A stretch of DNA of 64,000 nt from Streptomyces sp. D2-8 (GCF_023184515.1 NZ_JAAHBP010000001.1:868001-932000), one strand, 5' to 3'. Counted from the stretch's first letter, positions 27,444 to 37,480 are shown. Numbers and translations are program-made. The notes: generated by a model not told the origin, from the sequence alone.

Positions 27444-27494
27444 GACGCGGTCCTGACATGTGCCCTCATCTGCGAGGACGGTCAGGACCGCGTC
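27444..27494 (-). terminator. Terminator after lipA
   Basis: 14-bp perfect arms (GACGCGGTCCTGAC and complement) with a 23-base loop, which holds a smaller CCTC/GAGG stem. It lies about 90 bp past the lipA stop and before the small gene's promoter. Confidence 0.6.
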
Positions 27495-27581
27495 AAATCG
27501 GTCACTACCGGCGGGTAGTCTCTTGTGCGCGAATTCACACGCTTGTCCCGCCCCTCGATGGGCAGGGGTGGTGACGGTTCG

Positions 27582-28547
27582 TCAGACGGCCTGCGCCGCG
27601 ATGTGCCCGTCCCGCTTCTCCATGGCCATCCCGTAGAGCCGCCCGGCCCGGTACGAGGAGCGCACCAGCGGCCCGGACATCACGCCGGAGAAGCCGATCT
27701 GCTCGGCCTCGTCCTTCAGCTCGACGAACTCGTGGGGCTTGACCCAGCGCTCCACCGGGTGGTGGCGCACGGAGGGCCGCAGGTACTGCGTGATGGTGAC
27801 CAGCTCGCAGCCCGCCTCGTGCAGCTGCTTGAGCGCGTCGCTGACCTCCTCGCGGGTCTCGCCCATGCCGAGGATCAGGTTCGACTTGGTGACCAGGCCG
27901 TAGTCGCGGGCCTCGGTGATCACCTTCAGGGAGCGCTCGTAGCGGAAGCCGGGGCGGATGCGCTTGAAGATCCGGGGGACCGTCTCGACGTTGTGCGCGA
28001 ACACCTCGGGCCGGGAGGAGAAGACCTCCTCCAGCTGCTCGGGGACCGCGTTGAAGTCGGGGGCCAGCAGCTCGACCTTCGTGCGGCCGGCCTCGCGTCC
28101 GGAGGTCTGCTGGTGGATCTGGCGCACGGTCTCGGCGTACAGCCAGGCGCCGCCGTCCTCCAGGTCGTCGCGGGCGACGCCGGTGATCGTGGCGTAGTTC
28201 AGGTCCATCGTGACCACGGACTCGCCGACCCGGCGGGGCTCGTCGCGGTCGAGCGCCTCGGGCTTGCCGGTGTCGATCTGGCAGAAGTCGCAGCGCCGGG
28301 TGCACTGGTCACCGCCGATGAGGAAGGTCGCCTCGCGGTCCTCCCAGCACTCGTAGATGTTGGGGCAGCCGGCTTCCTGGCAGACCGTGTGCAGGCCCTC
28401 GCTCTTCACGAGCTTCTGCATCGCGGTGTACTCGGGACCCATTTTCGCCCGGGTCTTGATCCACTCGGGCTTGCGCTCGATGGGGGTCTGGCTGTTGCGG
28501 ACCTCCAGGCGCAGCATCTTGCGTCCGTCGGGTGCGACTGCGGACAC
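27582..28547 (-). CDS. lipA: Lipoyl synthase
   Basis: 321 residues. Both iron-sulfur clusters are visible: the auxiliary motif [13 protein letters not shown] and the radical-SAM motif [16 protein letters not shown] near the end supplies the conserved serine ligand. It inserts two sulfurs into protein-bound octanoyl groups to make lipoyl groups, needed by the E2 enzymes encoded 16 kb away. GTG 28547 is preceded by AGGGAG; the open frame upstream of it belongs to no gene. Downstream of lipB with a 74-bp gap, likely one operon. Confidence 0.97.
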   Translation of the reverse strand: MSAVAPDGRKMLRLEVRNSQTPIERKPEWIKTRAKMGPEYTAMQKLVKSEGLHTVCQEAGCPNIYECWEDREATFLIGGDQCTRRCDFCQIDTGKPEALDRDEPRRVGESVVTMDLNYATITGVARDDLEDGGAWLYAETVRQIHQQTSGREAGRTKVELLAPDFNAVPEQLEEVFSSRPEVFAHNVETVPRIFKRIRPGFRYERSLKVITEARDYGLVTKSNLILGMGETREEVSDALKQLHEAGCELVTITQYLRPSVRHHPVERWVKPHEFVELKDEAEQIGFSGVMSGPLVRSSYRAGRLYGMAMEKRDGHIAAQAV

Positions 28548-28621
28548 GACCGGCTCCCTAGCGATTGATTCTTCGGCGTCCTCAAGGGTACGCCCGTTGA
28601 TTTGAAACCCGGCGGCTCGTC

Positions 28622-29440
28622 CTACACGCCGGACGGGCTGACGGTCGCCGGTGCCTTCTCGATCTCCCGCGGCTTCGGCTCCGCGCCCTCCAGGACCTCC
28701 CGCAGATGCCGCTCGACGACCGGCAGGACCTCCTCGATCGTCACGTCCCGGCCGAGCTCGCCGGCCAGCGAGGCGACGCCCGCGTCGCGGATGCCGCACG
28801 GGATGATCCGGTCGAACCACTTGTTGTCGGGGTTCACGTTGAGCGCGAAGCCGTGCATGGTGACGCCCTTGGCCACGCGGATGCCGATCGCGGCGATCTT
28901 TCGGTCCTCCCGGCGCTGGCCCGCGTTGGACGGCGCGTACTCCGGGCCGTTCATGCGCGGGTCGAACTCCTCGTCGTGCAGCCGGGGGTCGAAGTCCAGC
29001 GCCAGCCCGCCGGGCGCGGGGCGCTGCTCGACCGGGTCGCCCAGGATCCACACGCCGCTGCGGCCCTCGACCCGGCTCGTCTCCAGGCCGAACTCCGCGC
29101 AGGCGCGGATCAGGGCCTCCTCGAGGCGGCGTACGTGCGCCACGACGTCCACGGGGCGCGGGAGCTTCTGGATCGGGTAGCCCACCAGCTGGCCGGGGCC
29201 GTGCCAGGTGATCTTGCCGCCGCGGTCCACGTCGATGACCGGGGTGCCGTCGAGGGGCCGCTCGTTGTCCGCCGTGCGCCGTCCGGCCGTGTAGACCGGG
29301 GGGTGCTCCAGGAGCAGCACGGTGTCGGGGATCTCGTCGGCGAAGCGCGCCGCGTGCACCCGGCGCTGCTCGTCCCACGCCTCCTGGTACTCGACGGCCT
29401 CGTCACCGAACCCCATGCGGACGAACCGCAACTCACTCAC
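28622..29440 (-). CDS. lipB: Octanoyl-ACP:protein octanoyltransferase
   Basis: 272 residues. Motifs: [14 protein letters not shown], the lysine motif GRSGVW to [10 protein letters not shown], and the catalytic-cysteine region [10 protein letters not shown]. It transfers octanoate from acyl carrier protein to lipoyl domains before LipA acts. GTG 29440 follows GGGAGG. The C-terminal 30 residues ([19 protein letters not shown]) are a variable tail. First gene of the lipBA pair. Confidence 0.96.
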   Translation of the reverse strand: MSELRFVRMGFGDEAVEYQEAWDEQRRVHAARFADEIPDTVLLLEHPPVYTAGRRTADNERPLDGTPVIDVDRGGKITWHGPGQLVGYPIQKLPRPVDVVAHVRRLEEALIRACAEFGLETSRVEGRSGVWILGDPVEQRPAPGGLALDFDPRLHDEEFDPRMNGPEYAPSNAGQRREDRKIAAIGIRVAKGVTMHGFALNVNPDNKWFDRIIPCGIRDAGVASLAGELGRDVTIEEVLPVVERHLREVLEGAEPKPREIEKAPATVSPSGV

Positions 29441-29678
29441 GGCAAGCGCCTCCCTCGGACGGGTGTGTCAGGCACGTAACGCGCCCAAGCCACTGTACGT
29501 CCGGCCCGAACACGTCAGTCCCGGGGTCAATCCTCACACGATCGGATGAATGTCCGTGAAAATGTGTGATGGGGTGCTTACTCTCCGCTACATTCGCGCC
29601 GTCCAGCAAGCCAAAAGGCCTGCTCACAGGCAATCCGGCACATCACCAGCACCGGAAGGCAGGAGACCGCACCGCACC

Positions 29679-31157
29679 ATGACGGAACGACCCGCGCAGC
29701 GCACCCCCAACCGACAGCTCGCCGCGCTCATCGCAGAAGCGGGGTTCTCCAACGCGGGACTCGCCCGTCGCGTGGACCAGCTCGGTCTCGAACACGGGCT
29801 TGATCTGAGATACGACAAGACATCCGTCACCCGGTGGCTGCGCGGTCAGCAGCCCAGGGGTACCACGCCTGCCCTGATCGCCGAGGTCTTCACCCGGCGT
29901 CTGGGCCGCCGCCTCACCGCCCAGGACCTCGGCCTGGACGCCTGCGCCCCGGTCTACGCGGGGCTGGAGTTCGCCGCCACCCCCGAGGAGGCCGTCGACA
30001 TCGTCAGCGGCCTGTGGCGCAAGGACTCCGGCAGTCACGCCGAGCTCCGCAAGATCGCCTTCACCCCGGCCGGGCTCGTCGTGCCCAGCCGCGACTGGCT
30101 GATCGGCCGGGCCGACGAGAAGGTCGCCCGGGGCGAGCCGCCCGCCGCCCGCGTCCCGGTGCAGGGCCGCCCCGCGCTGCGCCCCACGGCCACGACCGAG
30201 CAGGGCGTGCCGTCCCTGCCCCGCCAGCGCGGCGGGGCCGAGCGCGGACCGGGCCAGAAGGTCACCGCCGGCGACATCGCCGCCCTGCGCTCGGTCGGCG
30301 AGCTGTTCCGCACCCTCGACGACGCCTACGGCGGCGGTCACGCCCGCCAGGCCCTCGTGCGCTACCTGGAGCACGAGTGCGAGCCCATGCTGCGCGGCAC
30401 CTACGGAGAGCAGACCGGCCGCCGGCTGTTCGCGGCCGCCGCCGACCTGACCCGGCTCGCGGGCTGGACGTCGTACGACATCGCCGCGCACGGACTGGCC
30501 CAGCGCTACTTCGTGCAGGCTTTGCGGCTGGCCCAGGCGGCCGGGGACCGGACGTACGGGGCCTATGTGCTGGTCACCATGAGCCGCCAGGCCGTCTACC
30601 TCGGGCACGGGCGGGAGGCCGTCCAGCTCGCCCGCGTGGCGCAGCAGGGTGCCGGCACCTCCGGGCCGCCCGTCGTCCAGGCCCTGCTGCACGCCTCGGA
30701 GGCGCGCGGGCACGGGGTGCTGGGCGAGGTCCGGGCCTGCACCGCGGCCCTGGTCCGCGCCGAACGCGCCCTGGAGACGGCCCGGCCCGGGGACGACGTC
30801 CCGCACTGGGCGAAGTTCTTCGACGAGGCCCAGCTCGCCGACGAGTTCGGCCACTGCCACCGTGATCTGCAGCAGTTCCGCGCCGCCGCCCAGCACGCGG
30901 AACGCTCACTCCAGCTCCGGGCCCCCTCCTACGCCCGCAGCCGCCTCTTCTGCCGAGTGGTCCTCGCCACCGCCCGCCTGGGCCTCGGCGAACTCGACCA
31001 GGCCTGCCAGCTCGCCGCGGAAGCGGCGGGCCAGGCGGCGGAGATGCGCTCGGTGCGGGCGGTGGAGTACGTGCGGGACTTCGAGCGGCGACTGGAGCCG
31101 TACAAGGACGCGGCGCCCGTGCGGACCTACCGCGACAAGGTGGCGGCCTTGGGGTGA
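29679..31157 (+). CDS. NsdA-like regulator with HTH-like and TPR regions
   Basis: 492 residues. The N-terminus (NRQLAALIAEAGFSNAGLARRVDQLG, then TSVTRWLRGQQPRG) is the helix-turn-helix-like module found in Streptomyces NsdA-type developmental and antibiotic repressors. The C-terminal two-thirds is helical TPR-like (ARQALVRYLEHECEPMLRG, GRRLFAAAADLTRLAGW, YVLVTMSRQAVYLGH). No enzyme motif is seen. The start at ATG 29679 has AGGAGA 13 bases upstream. It faces the FAD oxidoreductase gene, with a repeat-rich convergent gap between. A role in development is inferred only from the architecture. Confidence 0.85.
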   Translation: MTERPAQRTPNRQLAALIAEAGFSNAGLARRVDQLGLEHGLDLRYDKTSVTRWLRGQQPRGTTPALIAEVFTRRLGRRLTAQDLGLDACAPVYAGLEFAATPEEAVDIVSGLWRKDSGSHAELRKIAFTPAGLVVPSRDWLIGRADEKVARGEPPAARVPVQGRPALRPTATTEQGVPSLPRQRGGAERGPGQKVTAGDIAALRSVGELFRTLDDAYGGGHARQALVRYLEHECEPMLRGTYGEQTGRRLFAAAADLTRLAGWTSYDIAAHGLAQRYFVQALRLAQAAGDRTYGAYVLVTMSRQAVYLGHGREAVQLARVAQQGAGTSGPPVVQALLHASEARGHGVLGEVRACTAALVRAERALETARPGDDVPHWAKFFDEAQLADEFGHCHRDLQQFRAAAQHAERSLQLRAPSYARSRLFCRVVLATARLGLGELDQACQLAAEAAGQAAEMRSVRAVEYVRDFERRLEPYKDAAPVRTYRDKVAALG

Positions 31158-31162
31158 GAGCT

Positions 31163-31240
31163 CCAGGGGCGCGGGGCTGTGTCGATGTGCGGCTGGACCG
31201 CGTGGGCGCGACCAGCCACAGCGCGCCCGCACCCGACAGA
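31163..31240. repeat. Intergenic Streptomyces-type repeat, GGGGCGCGGGG family
   Basis: Begins with GGGGCGCGGGG and continues with GACCAGCCAC and a C-rich end, like the copies near 44471, 48004 and 52100. It lies between two convergent genes, contains partial self-complementarity (GCTGTG with CACAGC), and may act as terminator. It is a longer variant than the other three. Confidence 0.65.
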
Positions 31241-31244
31241 CCAC

Positions 31245-32651
31245 CTACGCAGCCCGGGGCACAGACGGCAGCGGATCAGCGACATGCATCGACCGTCCCG
31301 CCCCCAGGTCCGCCACGATCGCCGCCGACGCGCGATGCCCGGAGTGCAGAGCGCCCTGGACCGTGCTCGTGTCGCGGTGATCCCCGCACACATACAGCCC
31401 GGCGATCAACCGCACCGGCCGCCGCAGATCATGCGGCGGCCGCATCGCCGGCACCGCCTCCACCGTCCGATGCACGGCCAGCGTCTCCCACCGGGCCGTC
31501 GACACCCCGTACAGCCGGGCCAGATGCATCCGCACCGCCGTGTCGACATCCCCCGGCGGCCGCCCGAGAACCGTCGACGACACCAGCGCCCGTCCTGCCG
31601 GAGCCCGGGACGGATCGACATGACTGACCACCGCCGTGTGCGCGACCGGCCCGCCGAGGTCCGCGTCGAGCAGCAGGGACGCCCCCGTCCCCGGCGGCTC
31701 GTCCGTCGTGTGGTGCACCACCGTCACCGGATGGAACTCCGGCACCCGCAACCCGGGCAGCAGTTCGGCGGCGGCGCGCGCACCCGTCGCCACCAGAACC
31801 GCCCGGCACCGGATCTCACCGTGCTCCGCGGTGGTCACCGACGTCGTCGAGACGGAGGTGACGCGCACGCCGGTGTGCACCGTGCCCGGCGGCAGCGTGC
31901 GCGCCAGCAGCTCCGGCAGGGCCTCCGCGCCGCCCTCCGGCAGACACAACCGGCCCCGTGCGAAGGCGCGCAGCGCGAGGTCCGCGCACCGGCTGGACGT
32001 CGTCAGACCCGGGTCGCACAGCAGCGCGGCGAGCAGCGGACGCAGGAAGCCGTCGATCGTACGGGCGGGCAGCCCGCGCGCCGCCAGGGCCTCGCCGGCG
32101 GGCAACTCCGGGCGGCTCAGCAGCCGTTCGGCCGGTGTGCCCGCCAGTCGGGTCAGGGCGGCACCCAGCCGGGCCTGGTCGACGGCCGTGCCGAGCGGCG
32201 CGCCGGACCGGCTCCGGGGGACGGAGACCTGGCGGCCGGGCACGGCCACCGGCCTCCTGGGCGGCCTCGGTGCGGACGGTGGCCGGGGAGCACTCGCCAG
32301 CGCGCGTACCGCGTGCAGTGCGCCCCGTGCGCCCCCTGCGCCCGGCTGGACGCCGGCACGGTGGTGGCGTCCGTCGCCGTGCAGCAGGACACCCGGCGCG
32401 AAGGGCCGCAGCACCAGCCCGTCGAGACCGGGTGTCAGACGTAGTTCCGGATACGCCGTGGACAGCAACTGACCGACCCTGTCGAGCCGGAAGCCGTCGA
32501 CCTTCTCCGTCGCCATGCGGCCACCGACCCCGTGGGCGGCCTCCAGGACCATGGTCGTCACTCCTGCGCTGGTCAGCCGGTGCGCGGCCGAGAGTCCGGC
32601 GACCCCGGCCCCCACGACGACCACGTCCGCCTGGTACGCGGGCTCAAGCAC
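31245..32651 (-). CDS. FAD-dependent amine-oxidase/desaturase-like protein
   Basis: 468 residues. N-terminal Rossmann motif VVVVGAGVAGLSAAHRL and the following VLEAAHGVGGRMAT place it in the flavin amine-oxidase/phytoene-desaturase/protoporphyrinogen-oxidase superfamily. The C-terminal FAD-contact motif GLYVCGDHRDTSTVQGALHSGHRAS is intact. GTG 32651 has GAGGAGGGG upstream. Residues about 95-145 are unusually rich in Ala, Pro and Arg and look like a loose insertion. Substrate unknown; no carotenoid or haem genes adjoin. Confidence 0.85.
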   Translation of the reverse strand: MLEPAYQADVVVVGAGVAGLSAAHRLTSAGVTTMVLEAAHGVGGRMATEKVDGFRLDRVGQLLSTAYPELRLTPGLDGLVLRPFAPGVLLHGDGRHHRAGVQPGAGGARGALHAVRALASAPRPPSAPRPPRRPVAVPGRQVSVPRSRSGAPLGTAVDQARLGAALTRLAGTPAERLLSRPELPAGEALAARGLPARTIDGFLRPLLAALLCDPGLTTSSRCADLALRAFARGRLCLPEGGAEALPELLARTLPPGTVHTGVRVTSVSTTSVTTAEHGEIRCRAVLVATGARAAAELLPGLRVPEFHPVTVVHHTTDEPPGTGASLLLDADLGGPVAHTAVVSHVDPSRAPAGRALVSSTVLGRPPGDVDTAVRMHLARLYGVSTARWETLAVHRTVEAVPAMRPPHDLRRPVRLIAGLYVCGDHRDTSTVQGALHSGHRASAAIVADLGAGRSMHVADPLPSVPRAA

Positions 32652-32934
32652 GTGCCCCTCCTCGAGGTTGCGCGGGCGCTGGAGACGTCATGCCCTCAAC
32701 AGGCCGCAGGGATACGCGAGTTCTGGTCGAGGGTAGGACCGTGATCGGTCATGGGGAGTCGCGCATCGGCAGGGCACGGTCGCACAGCGGTCGCATACGG
32801 ACGCCTGGTGGGCATGAAGTGGTCACTGGGGAGCTGGTGCGCGCCTCGAGGAGCTGTCTCGGAACGGCCGGTCGGATCCCGGACAGGCGGCCGGTGTGCA
32901 TCGCCGAGGCCCGGCCCGGCAGGGCCGGGAGCCG

Positions 32935-33837
32935 TCACAGCGCCGCCCGGATCGCCCCCTCGATCTCCGGGAAGGCGAACCGGAAGCCCGACTCCAGCAG
33001 GCGCGTCGGCAGCACCCGGGCGCTGCCGAGGACGTCCCCGGCCATCTCGCCGAGCACGGTCCGCAGCACGGCCGCGGGCACCGGGAACAGTGTCGGGCGG
33101 TGCAGCACGCGTCCCATCGCCGCCGTGATCTCACGGTTCGTCACGGGGTTCGGGGCGGTGAGGTTGAACGGCCCGGACAGGCCGTCGGTCTCGATCAGAT
33201 GCCGGATCGCGGCGACCTCGTCGTGCAGCGCGACGAACGACCAGTACTGCCGCCCGTCGCCCATCCGCCCGCCGGCCCCGGCCTGGAACAGCGGGAACAG
33301 CCGACCCCAGGCGCCGCCCTTGCGGGAGACGACCAGCCCGGTCCGCGTGAACACCGTGCGGACACCGGCCTCCTGGGCGGGTGCGGCGGCCCCCTCCCAC
33401 TCCACGCACAGCGACGGCAGGAAGCCCTCTCCCGCGGGTGCGCTCTCGTCGACCGTCCGCTCCCCGGTCTCGCCGTAGTAGCCGATGGCGCTGCCGTTCA
33501 CGAAGACCCGCGGCCGGTCCTTCGCGTCCAGCGAGGCGACCGCCTCGGCGAGGGCCGCCGTACCCTTCACCCGGCTGTCATGGATCCGCTGCTTGTAGGC
33601 ATCCGTCCAGCGCCGGTTGCCGACGCCGGCCCCCGCCACGTTCACCACCGCGTGGCACCCGGCGAGCCCGGCCGCGTCCACGTGCCCGCCCTCGGGGTCC
33701 CAGCGGATCTCTCCGGCCGTGCCGGGCGTGCCGCGCACCAGGCGGTGCACCTCGTGACCGTCGGCGGTCAGGGACCGCACCAGGGCGCTGCCGATGAGAC
33801 CGGACGCACCCGCCACCGCAATTCTTGAATGTTCCAT
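32935..33837 (-). CDS. TIGR01777-type NAD(P)-dependent epimerase
   Basis: 300 residues. N-terminal IAVAGASGLIGSALVRSL is the dinucleotide site, NRRWTDAYKQRIHDSRV and NGSAIGYYGETG carry the family's characteristic residues, and a C-terminal DUF1731 region is present (LGEMAGDVLGSARVLPTRLLESGFRF). Family members (YfcH-like) have no firm substrate. ATG 33837 has CAGGATGGG upstream. The 283 bp between this gene and the FAD oxidoreductase hold no convincing gene. Confidence 0.92.
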   Translation of the reverse strand: MEHSRIAVAGASGLIGSALVRSLTADGHEVHRLVRGTPGTAGEIRWDPEGGHVDAAGLAGCHAVVNVAGAGVGNRRWTDAYKQRIHDSRVKGTAALAEAVASLDAKDRPRVFVNGSAIGYYGETGERTVDESAPAGEGFLPSLCVEWEGAAAPAQEAGVRTVFTRTGLVVSRKGGAWGRLFPLFQAGAGGRMGDGRQYWSFVALHDEVAAIRHLIETDGLSGPFNLTAPNPVTNREITAAMGRVLHRPTLFPVPAAVLRTVLGEMAGDVLGSARVLPTRLLESGFRFAFPEIEGAIRAAL

Positions 33838-33908
33838 AAACCCATCCTGCCGGGTGGCGCCGTAAAACCCTTGCAAGGCCTTGATCCGCTCGCCGTAGGG
33901 TGACGCCC

Positions 33909-34406
33909 ATGCCCGAGCTCCCCGCACCGCGCATCCGCGCCGCCCGGCCCGAGGACGACGGGGAGCTGGCCCTGCTCGACCGGCTCACCTGGTCGCACCT
34001 GCACGCGGTGATGCCCGAGCCGCAGCCGCCGTACCCTCCCTTCTTCAGCGAGCGGCACGCCCCCGAGGACTGCCTGGTCGCCGAGCTCGGCGGCCGTCTC
34101 GCGGGCTATGTCCACCTCGGTTTCCCCACCCCGCTCGACTCGAACCGGCACGTCCGCCAGATCCAGGGCCTCGCCGTCGCCGAGGAGGCGCGTGGCCTGG
34201 GGGTCGGGCGGGCCCTGGTCCGGGCCGCCGTCGACGAGGCCCGCCGGCGCGGCGCCCGCCGCATCGGCCTGCGGGTCCTCGGACACAACACCCCGGCCCG
34301 GGCGCTCTACGAGGCCGAGGGCTTCGTCGTCGAGGGGATCCTGCCCGAGGAGTTCCTGCTCGACGGGACGTACGTCGACGACGTGTTCATGGGGCGCTTC
34401 CTGTGA
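33909..34406 (+). CDS. GNAT-family N-acetyltransferase
   Basis: 165 residues, single GNAT domain: acetyl-CoA site IQGLAVAEEARGLGVGRALVRAAVDEARRRG, and C-terminal NTPARALYEAEGFVVEG typical of RimI/RimJ-like enzymes. ATG 33909 fits AGGGTG at 6-base spacing better than GTG 33900. Convergent with the MarP-type protease gene, 22 bp between stops. The start faces that of the epimerase gene 71 bp away, so they share a promoter region. Confidence 0.9.
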   Translation: MPELPAPRIRAARPEDDGELALLDRLTWSHLHAVMPEPQPPYPPFFSERHAPEDCLVAELGGRLAGYVHLGFPTPLDSNRHVRQIQGLAVAEEARGLGVGRALVRAAVDEARRRGARRIGLRVLGHNTPARALYEAEGFVVEGILPEEFLLDGTYVDDVFMGRFL

Positions 34407-34428
34407 GGGGCGCCTCCTGTGAGCAGGC

Positions 34429-35613
34429 CTAGGACGGGGCCGGCTCGCCCGTGTCCACCGGGGCCGTCGCGGCCGACGCGCGCCGGGCGTCGGAGGCGAC
34501 CTCGTCCGCCGTCAGGACGTAGCCCGTCTCGGCGTCCGAGGTGGAGCGGGCGAAGACCACGCCGAACACCCGGCCGTCCGTGGTGAGCAGCGGGCCGCCG
34601 GAGTTGCCGGGGCGGACCGTGGAGCGGATCGAGTAGATCTCCCGGGTGGCCGTCCCGTCGTTGTAGATGTTCTGGCCCCTCGCCCGCACCCGGTTCGCGA
34701 CCGTCGCCGCCTGGAGGTTCAGGTCGCCGTCCTGCGGATAGCCCGCGACGACCGCCGAGTCGCCGCGCTCGGCGTTGTCGTCGAACCGCAGCACGGGCGC
34801 CCTGAGGCCCGGCACGTAGAGCACGGCCACGTCCTTCTGCGGGTCGAAGAGCACCACCCGCGCCTCGTACGTCCGCCCGACCCCGCCGATCTGCACGGTC
34901 GGCTCGTCGATGCCCGCCACCACGTGGGCGTTGGTCATCACGTGCTCCCGCGCGTACACGAACCCGCTGCCCTCGCGGCCCTGCGTGCCCGCGACGCCCT
35001 CGACCTTCACCGTGCTCCGCTTGGCGGCCTCCGTGGCCGCCGCCGTGACGCTGTCGCCGGTGGGCCTCGCGACCTCGGCCGTCGACTCGTTCTCGAAGGG
35101 GTTGAAGACCTGCGGGAAGCCCGCCTGCGTCAGCGCGGACGTGGCCCCCGAGAACCAGGCCGGCGTCGTGTCCGGCATCGTCCGCTGCACCGCGCCGAGC
35201 AGCCGCGAGTCCCGGATCGCCGAGGTGACCAGCGGAGACGAGGACGCGCCCAGGACGCTCGCGGCCACCCACGCCACGATCAGCACGGCCACCGAGTTGG
35301 CCACGGCCCCGCCGATCCCGTCCGCCACTCTGAGCGGCCCCCGGTCCAGCTCCCGCCGCAGCCGCAGCGCGAGGCGCCCCGCCAGCTCGTGCCCCACCAC
35401 CGCCGGGAGCAGCACCGTGAACACCGCCGCCACCGTCGCCCGCGTCGTCCCCGGTACCACCAGGTCCATGACCCACGGCAGGATCCACACGCCGACGACC
35501 GCGCCGCCCACGAAGCCCGCGAGCGACACACAGCCGGCCACCAGCCCGCGCCGGTACCCGGACGCCGCGTAGGCCAGGACGACAAGCAACAGCAGGATGT
35601 CGAGCAGGTCCAC
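34429..35613 (-). CDS. MarP-type membrane serine protease (CvpA-trypsin)
   Basis: 394 residues. Four hydrophobic segments in the first 160 residues form a CvpA/colicin-V-like domain. The rest is an extracellular trypsin-like domain with the triad His230 (TNAHVV), Asp261 (PQKDVAVLYV) and Ser338 (RPGNSGGPLL). This is the architecture of mycobacterial MarP, a protease for acid and oxidative envelope stress that processes a cell-wall hydrolase. A cell-wall amidase gene lies divergently next to it, a neat functional neighbour. GTG start at 35613. Confidence 0.92.
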   Translation of the reverse strand: MDLLDILLLLVVLAYAASGYRRGLVAGCVSLAGFVGGAVVGVWILPWVMDLVVPGTTRATVAAVFTVLLPAVVGHELAGRLALRLRRELDRGPLRVADGIGGAVANSVAVLIVAWVAASVLGASSSPLVTSAIRDSRLLGAVQRTMPDTTPAWFSGATSALTQAGFPQVFNPFENESTAEVARPTGDSVTAAATEAAKRSTVKVEGVAGTQGREGSGFVYAREHVMTNAHVVAGIDEPTVQIGGVGRTYEARVVLFDPQKDVAVLYVPGLRAPVLRFDDNAERGDSAVVAGYPQDGDLNLQAATVANRVRARGQNIYNDGTATREIYSIRSTVRPGNSGGPLLTTDGRVFGVVFARSTSDAETGYVLTADEVASDARRASAATAPVDTGEPAPS

Positions 35614-35804
35614 GCACGCCGCCTTTCTCTCGGAACCCCTTAATACGCGGGGGGAGGGCCCGGTGATCAGTCACACGCGCACGGGATGATCGGAATCGGC
35701 CGCGCGGGCGTGCACACGGAAAAACGTCGCGGACCGTGACGATGGTTCCACCGGGTGGCACATCACACATCGCGGACGGACCGGATCAGGCCGACAGTGG
35801 GACC

Positions 35805-36668
35805 ATGCGTGTCTTCCGAAGACGGCGGGGCGCACGCAGGCACTCCGCCGACGGGACACCCGGCATAGCCGGCCTGCCGCGCGCGGCCCGGGTGGTGCTC
35901 GGCTGCCTGCCGGGCGTCGCCGCCGTCGTGGCGCTGGTCCTGTGCGCCCACGGCGTCGAGAACGCCGCCGAGACCGGCTCCCGCGCCGCCCCGCCGTCCT
36001 CCCGGACCGCCTCCTACACCGCCCCGCGCCCGCCCGTCGTGCCCAGAGCGCACTGGCTGGGCGACGCCGCCCGCGCGCAGCCCCGCCCGCGCTACGACGA
36101 CCGGGTCGCCGCCGTGTTCGTCCACCACACCGACTCGCCCAACGGCTACGACTGCGCCGACGCGCCCCGCATCATCCGGGACCTCTACACCGGCCAGACC
36201 GGCACCCGCGACTGGGACGACATCGGCTACAACTTCGTCGTCGACCGCTGCGGCACCATCTACGAGGGCCGCGCCGGCGGTGTGGAGCGCGCCGTCACCG
36301 GCGCCCACACCCAGGGCTTCAACCACCGCACCACCGGCATCGCCGCCCTCGGCACCTTCACCGAGGGCATGCCCGTCCCGCAGCCCATGATCCGCGCGAT
36401 CGCCGCGCTGTCCGCCTGGAAGCTGGGCCTGACCGGCACCGACCCGCGCTCGGACGTCCGCCTGGTCTCCAGCAACGGCCTGAGCCGGTACGCGGCCGGC
36501 TCCACCGCCAGGCTGCCCGCCCTCGCGGGTCACAACGACGGCTACATGACCAGCTGCCCCGGCGCCGCCCTGCACGCCCGCCTGCCCGAGATCAGACAGC
36601 TCGCGGCCCGGCTCCAGGGCCGTCCGGACGGTGCACAGGAAGGCCACAGCGAACGCGCAGCGTCCTGA
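35805..36668 (+). CDS. Secreted PGRP/N-acetylmuramoyl-L-alanine amidase
   Basis: 287 residues. An arginine-rich N-terminus plus hydrophobic stretch (VVLGCLPGVAAVVALVLCAHG) is a signal or anchor. The PGRP/Amidase_2 domain follows: zinc ligand His in VFVHHTDSPNGYDC, the YNFVVDRCGTIYEGRAGG core, and the second His with Cys in HNDGYMTSCPG. It would cut the stem peptide from muramic acid. I chose ATG 35805 (MRVFRRRRG) because upstream residues are not signal-like. Divergent from the protease gene, 191 bp apart. Confidence 0.9.
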   Translation: MRVFRRRRGARRHSADGTPGIAGLPRAARVVLGCLPGVAAVVALVLCAHGVENAAETGSRAAPPSSRTASYTAPRPPVVPRAHWLGDAARAQPRPRYDDRVAAVFVHHTDSPNGYDCADAPRIIRDLYTGQTGTRDWDDIGYNFVVDRCGTIYEGRAGGVERAVTGAHTQGFNHRTTGIAALGTFTEGMPVPQPMIRAIAALSAWKLGLTGTDPRSDVRLVSSNGLSRYAAGSTARLPALAGHNDGYMTSCPGAALHARLPEIRQLAARLQGRPDGAQEGHSERAAS

Positions 36669-36721
36669 GATCAACGCCCCCTACGGTCGTCCCCACAGAC
36701 AGCCGACCGGAGGAGGGGACC

Positions 36722-36958
36722 ATGAACAACGGTCGCAGGAAGGCCACGGAGAACGCGGGGGACCCGGGACCGCGGACGGGGGCGGCGCGCGGCCCCTGGG
36801 CGGTGCTCTGCGCGGTCGTGACCGTCGTCCTGGGCCCGGCCGCGGTCACCGCGTCCGCCCTCGACCAGGCCAACGCCGCTCCGATGCACCACGCGGTGCG
36901 GGCCGATCAGACGCACGCGTACCTCCCCTCCGACACGAGCCGCCGCCGGGTCGTCTGA
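36722..36958 (+). CDS. Small exported or membrane hypothetical protein
   Basis: 78 residues with a strong GGAGGAGGGG ribosome site. A charged N-terminus is followed by one hydrophobic helix (AVLCAVVTVVLGPAAVTASAL) and a short polar tail with His residues. No family recognised. It follows the amidase gene by 53 bp and is probably co-transcribed. Its stop codon abuts the stop of the convergent DUF4240 gene. Confidence 0.75.
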   Translation: MNNGRRKATENAGDPGPRTGAARGPWAVLCAVVTVVLGPAAVTASALDQANAAPMHHAVRADQTHAYLPSDTSRRRVV

Positions 36959-37480
36959 TCAGCCCCTGAAGCGCTCCCACAGCCGGGGGTAGCGCTCGGC
37001 GAGCAGCCCCTCGTTCTCGAAGTCGAGCGGCGTGCCCTCCGGTTCCGGGGGCGGCGGCGCGATCGCCAGGTCGGGGGCGACCACGCCGGTGAGCTGCTCG
37101 TAGGCCTCGTCCGCCGCGTAACCGAGCTCCTCGCCGTCGCCGTCGATCTCCTCGTCGAACTCGCCCAGCAGACCGGCGAGCGCGTCCGGGTCGTGCACGG
37201 CGCCCTCGAACACCTCGCGGCCCTGGCCGATCAGCCAGCACCGGAAGAAGTCGAAGGCGTCGTCGCTCGCCCCGTCGAGCAGCACCCAGGCGGCGCCCCA
37301 CAGATCCCAGCGGTAGGCGCGGTTGTAGCGGGACTCGAAGTGCCGGGCGAAGTCCAGGACCGAGTCCGGGTCCAGCTGGGCGAGCCGGTCCACGAGCAGG
37401 TCGGCCTGCTCCTCCGGGTCGCCCTCGGCGGCCTCCCGGGCGTCGTCCACCAGCTCCCAGAACTCCGTCTCGTCCATCAC
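36959..37480 (-). CDS. DUF4240 protein
   Basis: 173 residues, very acidic. The N-terminus MDETEFWELVDDAREAAEGD and RYNRAYRWDLWGAAWVLLDGASDDAFDFFRCWLIGQG are the DUF4240 signature, common in Streptomyces and often in clusters with toxin-like or secretion genes; function unknown. The start is GTG 37480 or ATG 37477. A mobile-like element begins 80 bp upstream of the start. Confidence 0.88.
   Translation of the reverse strand: MMDETEFWELVDDAREAAEGDPEEQADLLVDRLAQLDPDSVLDFARHFESRYNRAYRWDLWGAAWVLLDGASDDAFDFFRCWLIGQGREVFEGAVHDPDALAGLLGEFDEEIDGDGEELGYAADEAYEQLTGVVAPDLAIAPPPPEPEGTPLDFENEGLLAERYPRLWERFRG

Noticed and set aside
32696-32938. Possible small gene in the gap before the FAD oxidoreductase
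   Set aside because: Poor codon bias and no ribosome site; the in-frame ATG at 32751 would give only 18 residues.
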